Shown here piece by piece: positions 22,450 to 30,313 of a stretch of DNA of 64,000 nt. The DNA comes from an uncultured Oscillospiraceae bacterium. GTDB lineage: Bacteria; Bacillota; Clostridia; Oscillospirales; Oscillospiraceae. Numbering within the stretch: the stretch's first letter is position 1; each line of letters opens with the position of its first letter. Under the pieces are notes generated by a model. The model was not told where the DNA came from. It did no database searches and worked only from the letters and a program-made list of their open reading frames with translations. The position numbers were made by a program, and so were the translations under genes. Location: the NCBI GenBank assembly GCA_934565655.1, contig CAKTIE010000003.1, positions 62,001 to 126,000 of the forward strand, given 5' to 3'.

Positions 22450-23634
22450 TTACTTCAGGTTCTCCTTGATGGTCTGGCACAGAGCGGTGATACCCTGAAC
22501 AATCTTCTCCTCGGGCATGCAGGAGTAGTTCAGACGCAGGGTGTTCTCGTGGCCGCCGTTGGGGAAGAAGGAACCGCCGGGAACGAAGGCGACCTTCTTC
22601 TCCAGGCACTTCATCTGCAGCTCCTTGGCGTCCATGTACTCAGGCAGGACGACCCAGGCAAACAGACCGCCGTCGGGACGGGTGAAGGTGCAGGGAGCGG
22701 GCAGCTCCTTGGCAAGGGTGTCCAGCATCACGGCGCGGCGCTTCTTGTAGCACTCGCGGATGGTGTTGACGTGAGCGTCCAGATCGAACATGTCGATCCA
22801 CTTGGAGGTCTCCATCTGGCCGATGGTGGAAGCCTGCAGAGAGGCGGCCTGCTCCATGAAGTTGTACTTGGCCAGGATCTCATCCTCGGCGCAGACCCAG
22901 CCCAGACGGTAGCCGGGAGCCAGGATCTTGGAGAAGGTGCCCAGATAGACCACCAGGCCCTTGGTGTCCAGGCTCTTCAGAGCGGGCATATACTCGCCCT
23001 CGAAGCGCAGCTCACCATAGGGGTTGTCCTCGATGACGGGGATCTCGTACTTGTTGACGATATCCATGAACTTATGACGGCGATCCAGATCCCAGGTACG
23101 GCCGGTGGGATTCTGGAAATCGGGGATGACGTAGATCATCTTGACGCGCTCGGTGGTGGCCAGAATCTTCTCCAGCTCCTCCATGATCATGCCGCCGTCA
23201 TCGGTGGGAACTTCGATAAAGGTAGGCTCGCAAGCCTTGAAGGCGTTGACAGCGCCCAGATAAGAGGGGCTCTCCAGCAGCACCACGTCGCCGGGATTCA
23301 GGAACACGCGGGCGGAGAAATCCAGACCCTGCTGAGAACCGGAGGTCACCAGGATGTGATCCTTATCGGTCTTGATGTTGTTCTTTGCCAGCATGCGCTC
23401 GGCGATCTGCTCACGCAGACGGGGATAGCCTTCGGTGGAAGAATACTGCAGGGCCACACGGCCGTTTTCCTTCAGGACGGCCTCGGAAGCCTTCATCATC
23501 TGTTCGACGGGGAACAGCTCGGGAGCGGGCATACCACCGGCAAAGGAGATAATGTCGGGCTGTGCGGTCAGCTTCAGCAGCTCACGGATCTCGGAGCCCT
23601 TCAGCAGGTCCATTCTACTTGCAAACTGTACCAT
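22450..23634 (-). CDS. PLP-dependent aminotransferase (fold type I, class I/II)
   Basis: 394 residues. ISFAGGMPAPELFP near the N-terminus, LVTSGSQQGLDFSARVFLNPGD, YVIPDFQNPTGRTW (cofactor-binding Asn/Asp region) and GTFSKILAPGYRLGW (PLP lysine) place it with LysN/aromatic/2-aminoadipate-type aminotransferases. It probably interconverts amino acids and 2-oxoacids, matching the neighbouring 2-oxoacid oxidoreductase. GAGGAGGAAAATTTC decides the ATG at 23634 over an upstream in-frame start. A leader hairpin (23657-23681) precedes it. Confidence 0.92.
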   Translation of the reverse strand: MVQFASRMDLLKGSEIRELLKLTAQPDIISFAGGMPAPELFPVEQMMKASEAVLKENGRVALQYSSTEGYPRLREQIAERMLAKNNIKTDKDHILVTSGSQQGLDFSARVFLNPGDVVLLESPSYLGAVNAFKACEPTFIEVPTDDGGMIMEELEKILATTERVKMIYVIPDFQNPTGRTWDLDRRHKFMDIVNKYEIPVIEDNPYGELRFEGEYMPALKSLDTKGLVVYLGTFSKILAPGYRLGWVCAEDEILAKYNFMEQAASLQASTIGQMETSKWIDMFDLDAHVNTIRECYKKRRAVMLDTLAKELPAPCTFTRPDGGLFAWVVLPEYMDAKELQMKCLEKKVAFVPGGSFFPNGGHENTLRLNYSCMPEEKIVQGITALCQTIKENLK

Positions 23635-23656
23635 GAAATTTTCCTCCTCAAATTTT

Positions 23657-23681
23657 CCGCATGCCCTTGCGCAGCATGCGG
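23657..23681 (-). promoter_or_regulatory. Leader hairpin of the aminotransferase gene
   Basis: Perfect 8-bp stem CCGCATGC / GCATGCGG, 16 nt upstream of GAGGAGG. No known riboswitch recognised. Confidence 0.4.
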
Positions 23682-23712
23682 CATAATGGTTACACCAATT
23701 TGTACCCACTAC

Positions 23713-23741
23713 ATTAAAACACACTTTCACGCTAAAGTAAA
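23713..23741 (-). promoter_or_regulatory. Possible promoter of the aminotransferase gene
   Basis: Reading leftward: TTTACT, 17 nt, TTTAAT. The AT-rich stretch 23742-23957 behind it contains only a weak CCATTT/AAATGG hairpin (23896-23918) that might end the TVP38 transcript. Confidence 0.5.
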
Positions 23742-23957
23742 CAGTAGGTTTTAGTCAAAAGCCACAAAATTTCGGAAGAATTTTCTTTTTGGTAAACTTT
23801 ACAAAAATGCGGCTTTGATTGATGTGATTTCGCCCAATCGCCGTTCGTGCGGCAAAAAAGTGTATATTTGAAGGGGAAAAACGACAAAAATCAACCCATT
23901 TTTTAAAAATTTAAATGGCAAAAGTATTGGAAAAAATGACAATGGGGAATTGGCAGA

Positions 23958-24704
23958 TTATGGATGTGGTTCATGAGGCGGCTCCGGATCGCCGGAGGGC
24001 GCCTCCGGAATGTCCTTTTTCCTGCGCTGGCAGAGCCGGTCGTAGAACAGCAGGCCCGCCGCGCTGATGGCCAGCGTGACGGCAAAGACCAGAATGGCGC
24101 CCCAGTAATTTTTGGTGCCCAGCGCGTCGCCGCCTACGGTGGAGGTGATGATGGAGGGCAGCCGGCCCAGTGAGCAGATCAGCAGCCACACGGGGAAGCG
24201 GATGTTGGTCAGCCCGGCGAAGTAGCACAGCAGATCCTTCGGTGTGCCGGGCAGCATGAAGATGATGAGGAACAGCAGATCACGCCGGGGCGTGGCCTGT
24301 AAAAAGCGGATGGAGCGCAGCTTTTCCCGGGAGAAGAATACCTCCGCCAGCCGCGGGCCGAACCGCCGCACCAGCAGAAAGACGCACACGCTGCCCAACG
24401 TGGCGGCCAGCATGCACAGGAACGTCCCTTCTACCGAGCCGAAGGCGTAGCCCGCCGCGATCTCGAAGGGCTCGCCGGGGATCACCGCCACCACCACCTG
24501 AAGGATTACCATGCCCATATAGGCAAGACGTCCGCCGAAGCCGTGGGAGTTTACCCAGTCCCGGAACCGCTCCGGCTGCGAGGCAAAGCGCACCAGCGGT
24601 ACGCCTACCAGCCAGATCAGCAGGACGGAGACCACGATGGCGATGCCGATGGCGATCAGTCCCAGCCGCTTCTGCTGCGTGGCCGTCAGTTCATTTCGTT
24701 TCAT
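23958..24704 (-). CDS. TVP38/TMEM64 family membrane protein
   Basis: 248 residues, about six transmembrane segments. The family signature GEPFEIAAGYAFG...GTFLCMLAATLGSVCVFLLVRRFG and LPGTPKDLLCYFAGLT is clear (DedA/VTT superfamily; likely lipid or small-molecule transport). The hydrophilic C-terminus is rich in Asp/Glu/Pro. The ATG at 24704 lacks its own Shine-Dalgarno but is overlapped by the stop of an 8-codon leader frame, suggesting translational coupling. Confidence 0.88.
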   Translation of the reverse strand: MKRNELTATQQKRLGLIAIGIAIVVSVLLIWLVGVPLVRFASQPERFRDWVNSHGFGGRLAYMGMVILQVVVAVIPGEPFEIAAGYAFGSVEGTFLCMLAATLGSVCVFLLVRRFGPRLAEVFFSREKLRSIRFLQATPRRDLLFLIIFMLPGTPKDLLCYFAGLTNIRFPVWLLICSLGRLPSIITSTVGGDALGTKNYWGAILVFAVTLAISAAGLLFYDRLCQRRKKDIPEAPSGDPEPPHEPHP

Positions 24705-24727
24705 ATTGTATTCTGTATAGCTATCAT
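24701..24727 (-). other. Eight-codon leader frame coupled to the TVP38 gene
   Basis: MIAIQNTI, with AGGA 6 nt before its ATG; its TGA overlaps the ATG of the next gene (ATGA). It supplies the ribosome entry that the downstream start lacks. The peptide itself need not matter. Confidence 0.4.
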
Positions 24728-24752
24728 TGTGTGTCCTGGATGGATTATCGAG

Positions 24753-24781
24753 ATTATACCACCGGATGCCCCCGCCTGCAA
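24753..24781 (-). promoter_or_regulatory. Sigma-A promoter of the TVP38 gene
   Basis: Reading leftward: TTGCAG, 17 nt, TATAAT; predicted start near 24746, inside which only the leader frame has a Shine-Dalgarno. Confidence 0.75.
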
Positions 24782-24907
24782 TGTGAATTTTGTGTCCTGT
24801 TTGTAAACATTTTGTGCGCAGACGTACCGTGGAACGTACCATGTTGACAGACCGGTAAAAGGTGAGAAAATCACCATGCAGAGAAAACAGGGAAGGGGGA
24901 GCGCGGC

Positions 24908-25210
24908 ATGAGCAACACGTTTATCGACCTGACACCGGAAAATATCGCCCAGGAGCACCTGTGCTGCATCATCCGCACCAGAACGGCCCATCCCGGCGTG
25001 GAGGCCAAGCGCCGGTGGCTGTCCCAGCGGCTGGCGGAGGGCCATGTGTTCCGCAAGCTGGACATCAAGGGCTGCGCTTTCATCGAGTACGCGCCGCAGG
25101 CGAAAGCCCTGCCCTGCATGTTCAACAACTGGGCGGCCTTTTATGACGGAAAGCTTGTGACCGTCAACCAGCTGGACGGCACGGCTGTGGCAAAGCTGCT
25201 GAAAAAGTAA
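24908..25210 (+). CDS. YoaP-like protein lacking the central GNAT core
   Basis: 100 residues. Residues 1-63 (FIDLTPENIAQEHLCCII...KRRWLSQRLAEGHVFRKLD...FIEYAP) match the start of YoaP-type acetyltransferases. Residues 64-100 (AKALPCMFNNWAAFYDGKLVTVN...AKLLKK) match their extreme C-terminal YoaP domain. The intervening 150 or so residues, including the acetyl-CoA-binding part, are absent, so this looks like an in-frame internal deletion. Expression signals are intact: GGGGGAGCGCGGC-ATG and a terminator. It is either a minimised functional protein or a frame-preserving pseudogene; acetyltransferase activity is not expected. Confidence 0.6.
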   Translation: MSNTFIDLTPENIAQEHLCCIIRTRTAHPGVEAKRRWLSQRLAEGHVFRKLDIKGCAFIEYAPQAKALPCMFNNWAAFYDGKLVTVNQLDGTAVAKLLKK

Positions 25211-25215
25211 CAGGG

Positions 25216-25252
25216 AAACCGCGCATCCATCACCGGTGGACGCGCGGTTTTT
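25216..25252 (+). terminator. Terminator after the YoaP-like gene
   Basis: Stem AAACCGCGCATCCA / TGGACGCGCGGTTT (one mismatch), then TTTTC; lies between convergent genes. Confidence 0.85.
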
Positions 25253-25255
25253 CTA

Positions 25256-26065
25256 TCAATCAACGGTAAGGCGCAGCCCTACGCCGACCTCCTCCACCGG
25301 CAGGCACCGCAGCATGCTTGCCTTGGCCGCCAGCGATACGCAGTGGCAGGGGTACAGCCACCCCACATGGGCCGCGTGCAGCGCCGCCACGGTTTTGTCC
25401 AGCTGCGTATTCTGCGCCAGCAGGTGGAAGCCGCCGATGATCCCGGCAATGCGATCCTCTCCGGTGACCTGCTTCGCGTATTCCATAATGTTGCAGATGC
25501 CGCTGTGGGAGCAGCCGGTGATGATGAACAGGCCCTCCTGCCCGGTATACACCAGTGCGGTATCGTCCCGCACAGTGTCGCCCTCCCATTGGCCGCCGCA
25601 CAGCTGTTCACCGATGGGATGCTGCGCCTCGAAACCGTTGACGCGGGGGATCTCGCCCAGCCACAGCAGCCGCTCCGTCAAGGCGCAGGGCGTGCGGCGG
25701 GGCTGATAGCGCAGGTGTTGGGCCGCTTCCTCGGCGGAGAGCGGCGCACCGATGTCAACGGCGCCGTCCCGCTTGGGGGCGAAGCAGTCGGGATGGGCCA
25801 CCAGCTCCGCGTGAAGCCGTGGATAGCGCGCCAGCAGGAACCGCAGACCGCCGGTGTGGTCATTGTGGCCGTGAGACAGGGCGATGTGGGTCAGGCGGGA
25901 CAGGTCGATGCCCATTTTCTCGGCGTTGGTCAGAAAGATGTCCGAATAGCCGGTGTCCAGCAGCACCCGCGCGCCGCCGTCCTCTATGTAGTAACTGACG
26001 GCAGGCTCGCCCAGATAGTACTGATCGATATAGGTGTTGTTGTCCACCAGAACGGTGAGCTTCAT
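25256..26065 (-). CDS. MBL-fold metallo-hydrolase
   Basis: 269 residues. The metal motif HxHxDH is SHGHNDH (H65, H67, D69, H70), with later ligands in TGCSHSGICNI and GGFHL. The arrangement matches the MBL subfamily often annotated as dihydropterin ribofuranosyl-aminobenzene phosphate synthase-like or as a quorum-type lactonase relative. Substrate unknown. Cytoplasmic, single-gene unit, with GGAACGGCCC before the ATG. Confidence 0.85.
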   Translation of the reverse strand: MKLTVLVDNNTYIDQYYLGEPAVSYYIEDGGARVLLDTGYSDIFLTNAEKMGIDLSRLTHIALSHGHNDHTGGLRFLLARYPRLHAELVAHPDCFAPKRDGAVDIGAPLSAEEAAQHLRYQPRRTPCALTERLLWLGEIPRVNGFEAQHPIGEQLCGGQWEGDTVRDDTALVYTGQEGLFIITGCSHSGICNIMEYAKQVTGEDRIAGIIGGFHLLAQNTQLDKTVAALHAAHVGWLYPCHCVSLAAKASMLRCLPVEEVGVGLRLTVD

Positions 26066-26152
26066 GGGCCGTTCCTCCTTGCGTGATCTTCTGCGGACTA
26101 TGATACCATACTATATTTGAAAATGCGACAGGAAAGTGCGAATTCTCTCCGC

Positions 26153-26181
26153 TTGACGTTGGTGTCGGTCAATGGTACAAT
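26153..26181 (+). promoter_or_regulatory. Sigma-A promoter of the membrane-anchored gene at 26227
   Basis: TTGACG, 17 nt, TACAAT. Confidence 0.75.
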
Positions 26182-26226
26182 GATTTCCAGAAATATGTAA
26201 TTACGTCGAATTTGGGGGGAACGCAT

Positions 26227-26580
26227 ATGGGATGGAGAGAGAAGCTGGCGCGGTACGGGCCCCGGCTGGGGGTTCTTGTGATCGTGCTGTTTGTGCTGGC
26301 CGCCAGTGCGTGCGTGGCCGCACGGCAGCGGCAGCAATACCAACACGACACCTTTGACGTGTATCTGGCGGATACGGCGTCTGCCCGGGCGGAGCGGCAG
26401 GCGCAGCTGGAGGCGATCCCCGCGGCGCAGACGGCGGAGGACGGCCGCATTTATGCCGCCCCGAACGGGAAGCGCTACCACAGCGATCCCCAATGCCCCG
26501 GGAAGAACAGCCGGGAGATCACATGGGACGATGCGGCGCAGCGCGGGCTGACGCCCTGCAAAAGGTGTGTGAAGCAATAA
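26227..26580 (+). CDS. Membrane-anchored small protein with Cys/His C-terminal motif
   Basis: 117 residues. One transmembrane helix (about 15-35) is followed by a charged segment and an extracytoplasmic C-terminal motif GKRYHSDPQCPGKNSREITWDDAAQRGLTPCKRC. The YH-x3-C...PCxxC pattern is that of small zinc/Ada-like metal-binding motifs found at the end of many secreted clostridial proteins. GGGGGGAACGCAT supports the ATG at 26227. Function unknown. Confidence 0.75.
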   Translation: MGWREKLARYGPRLGVLVIVLFVLAASACVAARQRQQYQHDTFDVYLADTASARAERQAQLEAIPAAQTAEDGRIYAAPNGKRYHSDPQCPGKNSREITWDDAAQRGLTPCKRCVKQ

Positions 26581-26582
26581 GA

Positions 26583-26609
26583 AAAAGGACGGGTGACCGT
26601 CCTCTTTTC
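26583..26609. terminator. Terminator between convergent genes
   Basis: AGGACGG / CCGTCCT stem with CTTTTC to the right and AAAAA (T-run on the minus strand) to the left, so it can serve both directions. Confidence 0.7.
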
Positions 26610-26617
26610 TTATGCGC

Positions 26618-27226
26618 TTATCCCCGACGCGCCCGGTAGACCCGGACGGAGATGAGATAGGAAATAAACAGCGCGAGCACGGCGGCTGCCAGCAGGAGCA
26701 GCAGCACGGTGGTGACCATGGCGGTTTCGATACCGTTGACCGCATCCGCCAGCTTGCCGGCGAAGTTGACGCCCGCCACAACGAATACGCAGGTCAGCAG
26801 AATGTAGATCATGCGGCCCTTTTCCACGCCGAAATGGAACATAAAGGGCAGGTCGATGGCCATCAGGATCAGGGAGAGACACGCCGTGATCAGCAGCGAC
26901 ATGGTCTCCTCGCTTACGATGGGAGCGGAATGAACGATCAGCCGGGACAGCATGGACAGCGCCAGCACCGGCAGCACCAGCGTCAGACCCAGCACATACT
27001 TGCTGCCCACGATGGCCTTGGCGGTGTAGGGCATCGTGGCCGCCAGCTCATCCCATTTGGCCCGCTCGTCATAGGCCAGCGCCGTGATAGGCAGCATGGC
27101 GGCATAAAACAGCGCGAATGCCGCCATATAAGTACCGGGGATGCAGGCGAACACCACCACGATGACCAGCATGACCTTCATCTGCTTCAGAAGGGTTTTC
27201 CAGTCCTTTATCAGTAAGCCTTTCAT
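26618..27226 (-). CDS. ABC-2 type transporter permease
   Basis: 202 residues, about six transmembrane segments, starting MKGLLIKDWKTLLKQMK; ALAYDERAKWDELAATMPYT is the loop typical of ABC-2 permeases of the YtrC/BcrB type. Pairs with the ATPase whose stop overlaps its start by 4 nt (ATGA). Likely exports a cell-envelope-active compound or senses envelope stress, as with other GntR-ABC operons (inference). Confidence 0.88.
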   Translation of the reverse strand: MKGLLIKDWKTLLKQMKVMLVIVVVFACIPGTYMAAFALFYAAMLPITALAYDERAKWDELAATMPYTAKAIVGSKYVLGLTLVLPVLALSMLSRLIVHSAPIVSEETMSLLITACLSLILMAIDLPFMFHFGVEKGRMIYILLTCVFVVAGVNFAGKLADAVNGIETAMVTTVLLLLLAAAVLALFISYLISVRVYRARRG

Positions 27227-28077
27227 TTCTGCGTGCCTCCCTTCGCCAGAAACAGGATGATATCCTCCAGATTGGTGTGCTCCAGCGGCAGATCGTGGGG
27301 CACCATGTCCCGCCGCACCAAAGCCCGCACGCCGTAGGGGTCGTTTTCCACGCCCACGACGCTGCCCTCCGGCAGGTCGGCCAGCCGCTGGTGGGACAGC
27401 CGCACCAGCGCGTACTCCTCCAGCAGGCGATCCTTTTCCTCGCACAGCACCAGCTTTCCCTTGTGCAGGAAGGCGATGTAGTCGCAGATCTTCTCCAGAT
27501 CGCTGACGATGTGGGAGGACAGCAGGATGGAACGATCCTCCTGCCGGGTGTACTCGTTGAAGATGTCCAGGATCTCGTCCCGCACCATGGGGTCAAGGCC
27601 GCTGGTGGCCTCGTCCAGGATCAGCAGCTTCGCCTGATGGGACAGTGCCACGGCGATGGCCAGCTTCATCTTCATGCCGCGGGAGAAGTCCTTGAAGTCT
27701 TTGTCCCGTGGCAGGCCGAAGCGCCGCAAATAGCCCTTGTAGGTGTCCGGCTCCCAGTTGCGGTAGGTGTTCGCCATGATGCGGCCCACGTCGCCTGCGT
27801 TCAGCACCTCGGGGAAATAGGCCTCGTCCAGCACCACGCCGATGTCCTCCTTGACGCTGCCGAAGGCGGCGCTCCGGTTATCCGTACCCAGCACGGACAC
27901 CGTGCCGCCGTCCCTGCGGGCGGCGTTCATGATCAGCTTGATGGTGGTGCTTTTGCCTGCGCCGTTTTCGCCCACCAGTCCCATGATGCTGCCGGAGGGC
28001 AGCGTCAGGTCAAGGCCGTCCAGCCGGAAGCCGGGGTACGCCTTCACCAGTCCTTTTATCTCGATCGCGTTCAACAT
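27223..28077 (-). CDS. ABC transporter ATP-binding protein (YtrB-like)
   Basis: 284 residues. Walker A GENGAGKSTT, signature DFSRGMKMKLAIAVALSH and Walker B LLILDEATSGLD are all intact. The C-terminal 60 residues are the accessory region common in BcrA/YtrB exporters. It overlaps the GntR gene by 7 nt and the permease by 4 nt: a tight three-gene operon. Confidence 0.92.
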   Translation of the reverse strand: MLNAIEIKGLVKAYPGFRLDGLDLTLPSGSIMGLVGENGAGKSTTIKLIMNAARRDGGTVSVLGTDNRSAAFGSVKEDIGVVLDEAYFPEVLNAGDVGRIMANTYRNWEPDTYKGYLRRFGLPRDKDFKDFSRGMKMKLAIAVALSHQAKLLILDEATSGLDPMVRDEILDIFNEYTRQEDRSILLSSHIVSDLEKICDYIAFLHKGKLVLCEEKDRLLEEYALVRLSHQRLADLPEGSVVGVENDPYGVRALVRRDMVPHDLPLEHTNLEDIILFLAKGGTQK

Positions 28078-28463
28078 GTTTCATCCTTTCCTTTCATTTC
28101 CCACATGAGCCGCAGCATCCCCACGGCTTCCTCCTCCGTCAGCGAGCAGCCCGCCGCCAGCTCCACGATCTCACTCATGTGATCCTCGATCTGCTTCAGG
28201 TGGGCCTCCCGCACCAGCTCCAGATTTTTCTCCGCCACATAGCAGCCCTTGCCGGGGACGCGGTCGATAAATCCGTCCCGCTCCAGCTCGTCATAGGCCC
28301 GCGTGGTGGTGATCACGCTGATGCGCAGATCCTTGGCCAGCGCCCGGATGGAGGGCAGGGCATCCCCCGGCGACAGCTCGCCGGAGATGATGCTGTTTTT
28401 GATCTGGGTGTAGATTTGCTCGTAAATGGGTTTTCCGCTGGCGTTGCTGATGATCAGATCCAT
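28071..28463 (-). CDS. GntR family regulator (YtrA-like)
   Basis: 130 residues. The winged helix-turn-helix KPIYEQIYTQIKNSIISGELSPGDALPSIRALAKDL...TTTRAYDELERDGFID is followed by a short helical tail, the YtrA-subfamily layout. GAGGTGACCAT selects the ATG at 28463. It heads the ABC operon and probably represses it through the palindrome overlapping the -10. Confidence 0.92.
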   Translation of the reverse strand: MDLIISNASGKPIYEQIYTQIKNSIISGELSPGDALPSIRALAKDLRISVITTTRAYDELERDGFIDRVPGKGCYVAEKNLELVREAHLKQIEDHMSEIVELAAGCSLTEEEAVGMLRLMWEMKGKDETC

Positions 28464-28481
28464 ATGGTCACCTCTGTCACA

Positions 28482-28532
28482 ACTGTATATGTTCAATATG
28501 AACAGTATATGCACGGCACATGCGTTTGTCAA
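28482..28532 (-). promoter_or_regulatory. Promoter with overlapping operator of the GntR-ABC operon
   Basis: Reading leftward: TTGACA, 17 nt, TATACT, and a perfect 13-bp palindrome GTTCA-TAT-TGAAC (28491-28503) immediately after the -10. The position implies repression. Confidence 0.8.
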
Positions 28533-28540
28533 GGGGGGAA

Positions 28541-28578
28541 AAAGAAAAAAAGTTCCCCGGACGGTTTGTCCGGGGAAC
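28541..28578 (-). terminator. Terminator of the NlpC/P60 operon
   Basis: 11-bp stem GTTCCCCGGAC / GTCCGGGGAAC followed leftward by CTTTTTTTCTTTTT. Confidence 0.92.
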
Positions 28579-28599
28579 AGGGAAGATATGCGATTACGG

Positions 28600-29688
28600 T
28601 CAGAACACGCGGCGGGCCGTCAGATAACGGTTGGCGTAATAGCTCTCGCTGAGGCTGGAGATGATGACGCCGCGGCTGGAGGAGGCGTGGATAAACTGTC
28701 CGCCGCCGATGTAGATGCCCACATGGCTGGCCGCGCTGCTGGTGTTATAGGTGCCGAAGAAGAACACCAGGTCACCGGGCTGCAGTTCGCTCTGGGACAC
28801 ATAATAGCCGTTGTTCAGCTGGGGCGTTGCGCCGTGAGCCAGACTGACGCCGAAATTGGAGAACACATGCATGGTGAAGCCGGAGCAGTCAAAGCCGCCG
28901 GAGCCGGTGCCGCCGTAAGCGTAAGGTGTCCCCAGATACTGCATGGCAAAGGAGACGATATCGCTGCCGGAGCCGCTGCTGACCACGGTGTCGCCGCTGC
29001 CCTCAGCAGAGCCGTTCTCCGCGGCGGCCGTCTGCGTCTTTTTCGCGGCCGTGACCTTGGGCTTGGGGGCTTCCTTCTCCAGCGTCAGATCCAGATCGTC
29101 GCCGGTGACGTAGCCGGTATTGTCGCCGCTCTTGATGGCGAACCAGCCGTTGTCGAAGCCGGTGACCTCCACGCGGTCGCCGTCCTTCAAGGTGGTCAGC
29201 ACCTCACTGTCGCCGTTTGCCTCTTTCAGAAGAGGCATTTCCTCGGCGTCTACCACGCCGTAGGTCTCAAAGGACTCGCTGCGCTTCAGCAGCTCCACAT
29301 ATTCCGGGGAGATGAAGCCGGTGCAGTCGTTATAGCTGATCCGGAACCAGTCGTCCAGATCCTCCATCACCGAAACGATGGCGTCCAGCGGCAGGAGAAT
29401 GTAGACGTTGCTCTCCTCCGTGGGGTCGAAATAGAGGGGGATGTCCTTTTCCGTGATCTTGCCCACAGCCTTTACCTTGGTATCGCTGGGCAGCAGGCGG
29501 GGCAGGTCGGGCTTCTGGCCCATGGCCTCCAGTCCGGAGGTCAGCGCCGTCTTGATGGCGGCGGTGTCCTGCGCGGAGGGCGTCACGGTGTTGGATGTGG
29601 TGGTGGCCCATGCGGTTACCGTAGTATTGCACAGCATCGCCGCGGTCAGCACCACGGCGGCAAGCTTCTGGGGATTGCGTGATCTCAT
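28600..29688 (-). CDS. Secreted NlpC/P60 peptidoglycan hydrolase with SH3 domains
   Basis: 362 residues. Signal peptide (about 1-29), two bacterial SH3-type regions (about 70-200, including DGDRVEVTGFDNGWFAIKSG), a low-complexity linker, then a C-terminal NlpC/P60 (C40) domain. The catalytic cysteine is in FDCSGF (about residue 268) and the histidine in SHVGIYIGGG (about 322). It cleaves cell-wall peptides, probably gamma-D-Glu-diaminopimelate bonds. It follows the 99-residue gene by 11 nt. Confidence 0.92.
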   Translation of the reverse strand: MRSRNPQKLAAVVLTAAMLCNTTVTAWATTTSNTVTPSAQDTAAIKTALTSGLEAMGQKPDLPRLLPSDTKVKAVGKITEKDIPLYFDPTEESNVYILLPLDAIVSVMEDLDDWFRISYNDCTGFISPEYVELLKRSESFETYGVVDAEEMPLLKEANGDSEVLTTLKDGDRVEVTGFDNGWFAIKSGDNTGYVTGDDLDLTLEKEAPKPKVTAAKKTQTAAAENGSAEGSGDTVVSSGSGSDIVSFAMQYLGTPYAYGGTGSGGFDCSGFTMHVFSNFGVSLAHGATPQLNNGYYVSQSELQPGDLVFFFGTYNTSSAASHVGIYIGGGQFIHASSSRGVIISSLSESYYANRYLTARRVF

Positions 29689-29699
29689 GGAACGCCCCC

Positions 29700-29999
29700 T
29701 TACAGTTTACCGGCCAGCGCGCGCTCCAGCCAGATGGAGCCCACATCCATGGCCGCGTACAGGCTGTTCTTCTCCGACTTCTTTACCACGCGGTCGCGGG
29801 ATTTCAGGTCGGGATCGGTCAGCTGCAGCTGGACGGACACACGGGTGGCCACGTCCATGTCCTGCTCCTTTTTGGATTCCAGGATCTGGAACATGACGAT
29901 ATATTTGTCCGCCATGGAGCCGTAGTAGATCAGGTTGTCGATCCGCCGCAGGGGATGGTTTTTATAGACAAGGCCTTCGCCTTTTTTCACATCTGCCAT
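29700..29999 (-). CDS. Conserved 99-residue clostridial protein
   Basis: Begins MADVKKGEGLVYKNHPLRRI and contains LIYYGSMADKYIVMFQI and VATRVSVQLQLTDPDLKSRDRVVKKSEKNSLY. Soluble, mixed alpha/beta. I know similar uncharacterised proteins in clostridia but no function. GGAGG lies 10 nt upstream of the ATG. It leads the operon with the NlpC/P60 hydrolase, and the structured region at 30020-30308 ends just before its ribosome binding site. Confidence 0.8.
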   Translation of the reverse strand: MADVKKGEGLVYKNHPLRRIDNLIYYGSMADKYIVMFQILESKKEQDMDVATRVSVQLQLTDPDLKSRDRVVKKSEKNSLYAAMDVGSIWLERALAGKL

Positions 30000-30019
30000 T
30001 GGGTTGATTACCTCCTGTT

Positions 30020-30308
30020 TACAAAAATCAAATACCATTGATTGACAAGGGCAAACACGCCTGACAGCGTGTCTTTTCGGCGCTTTTTGCCCTTTTCGCC
30101 TTGACGGGCGCCAGCCCGCCTTCGTCTCAAAAACCAAAAATCACTCGAAAATACATCGCTGGCAGGTGCAAGACAGTTTTGCCGGAGCAGAAATGTGTCC
30201 AGACAAGAAAAGGCCCGCAGAGAATACTTGCCGTATTGTCAAGGGGCTTGACGCGGTATGGGCGCATTTCTGCCCGCCAAAACCGTGTCTGCCCTTATCA
30301 ATCAATGG
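30020..30308 (-). ncRNA. Predicted structured RNA (independent ncRNA or regulatory leader)
   Basis: The 425-bp gap between ireB and the 99-residue gene holds no credible frame. Arms 30033-30053 and 30290-30310 pair over 21 bp (one G-U). Between them are a second long imperfect helix (30172-30196 with 30263-30289) and hairpins at 30055-30072, 30105-30117, 30223-30237 and 30238-30252. A consensus promoter would start the transcript at the first base of the closing helix. That helix is followed by TTTGATTTTTG, like an intrinsic terminator. I recognise none of tmRNA, RNase P, SRP, 6S or the c-di-AMP riboswitch. Confidence 0.6.
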
Positions 30309-30313
30309 TAGGC

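Noticed and set aside
30033-30310. Interpretation as a transposable MITE
   Set aside because: Terminal inverted repeats are present, but there is no target-site duplication and the ends coincide with promoter start and U-tract, which favours an RNA gene; kept only as the alternative.
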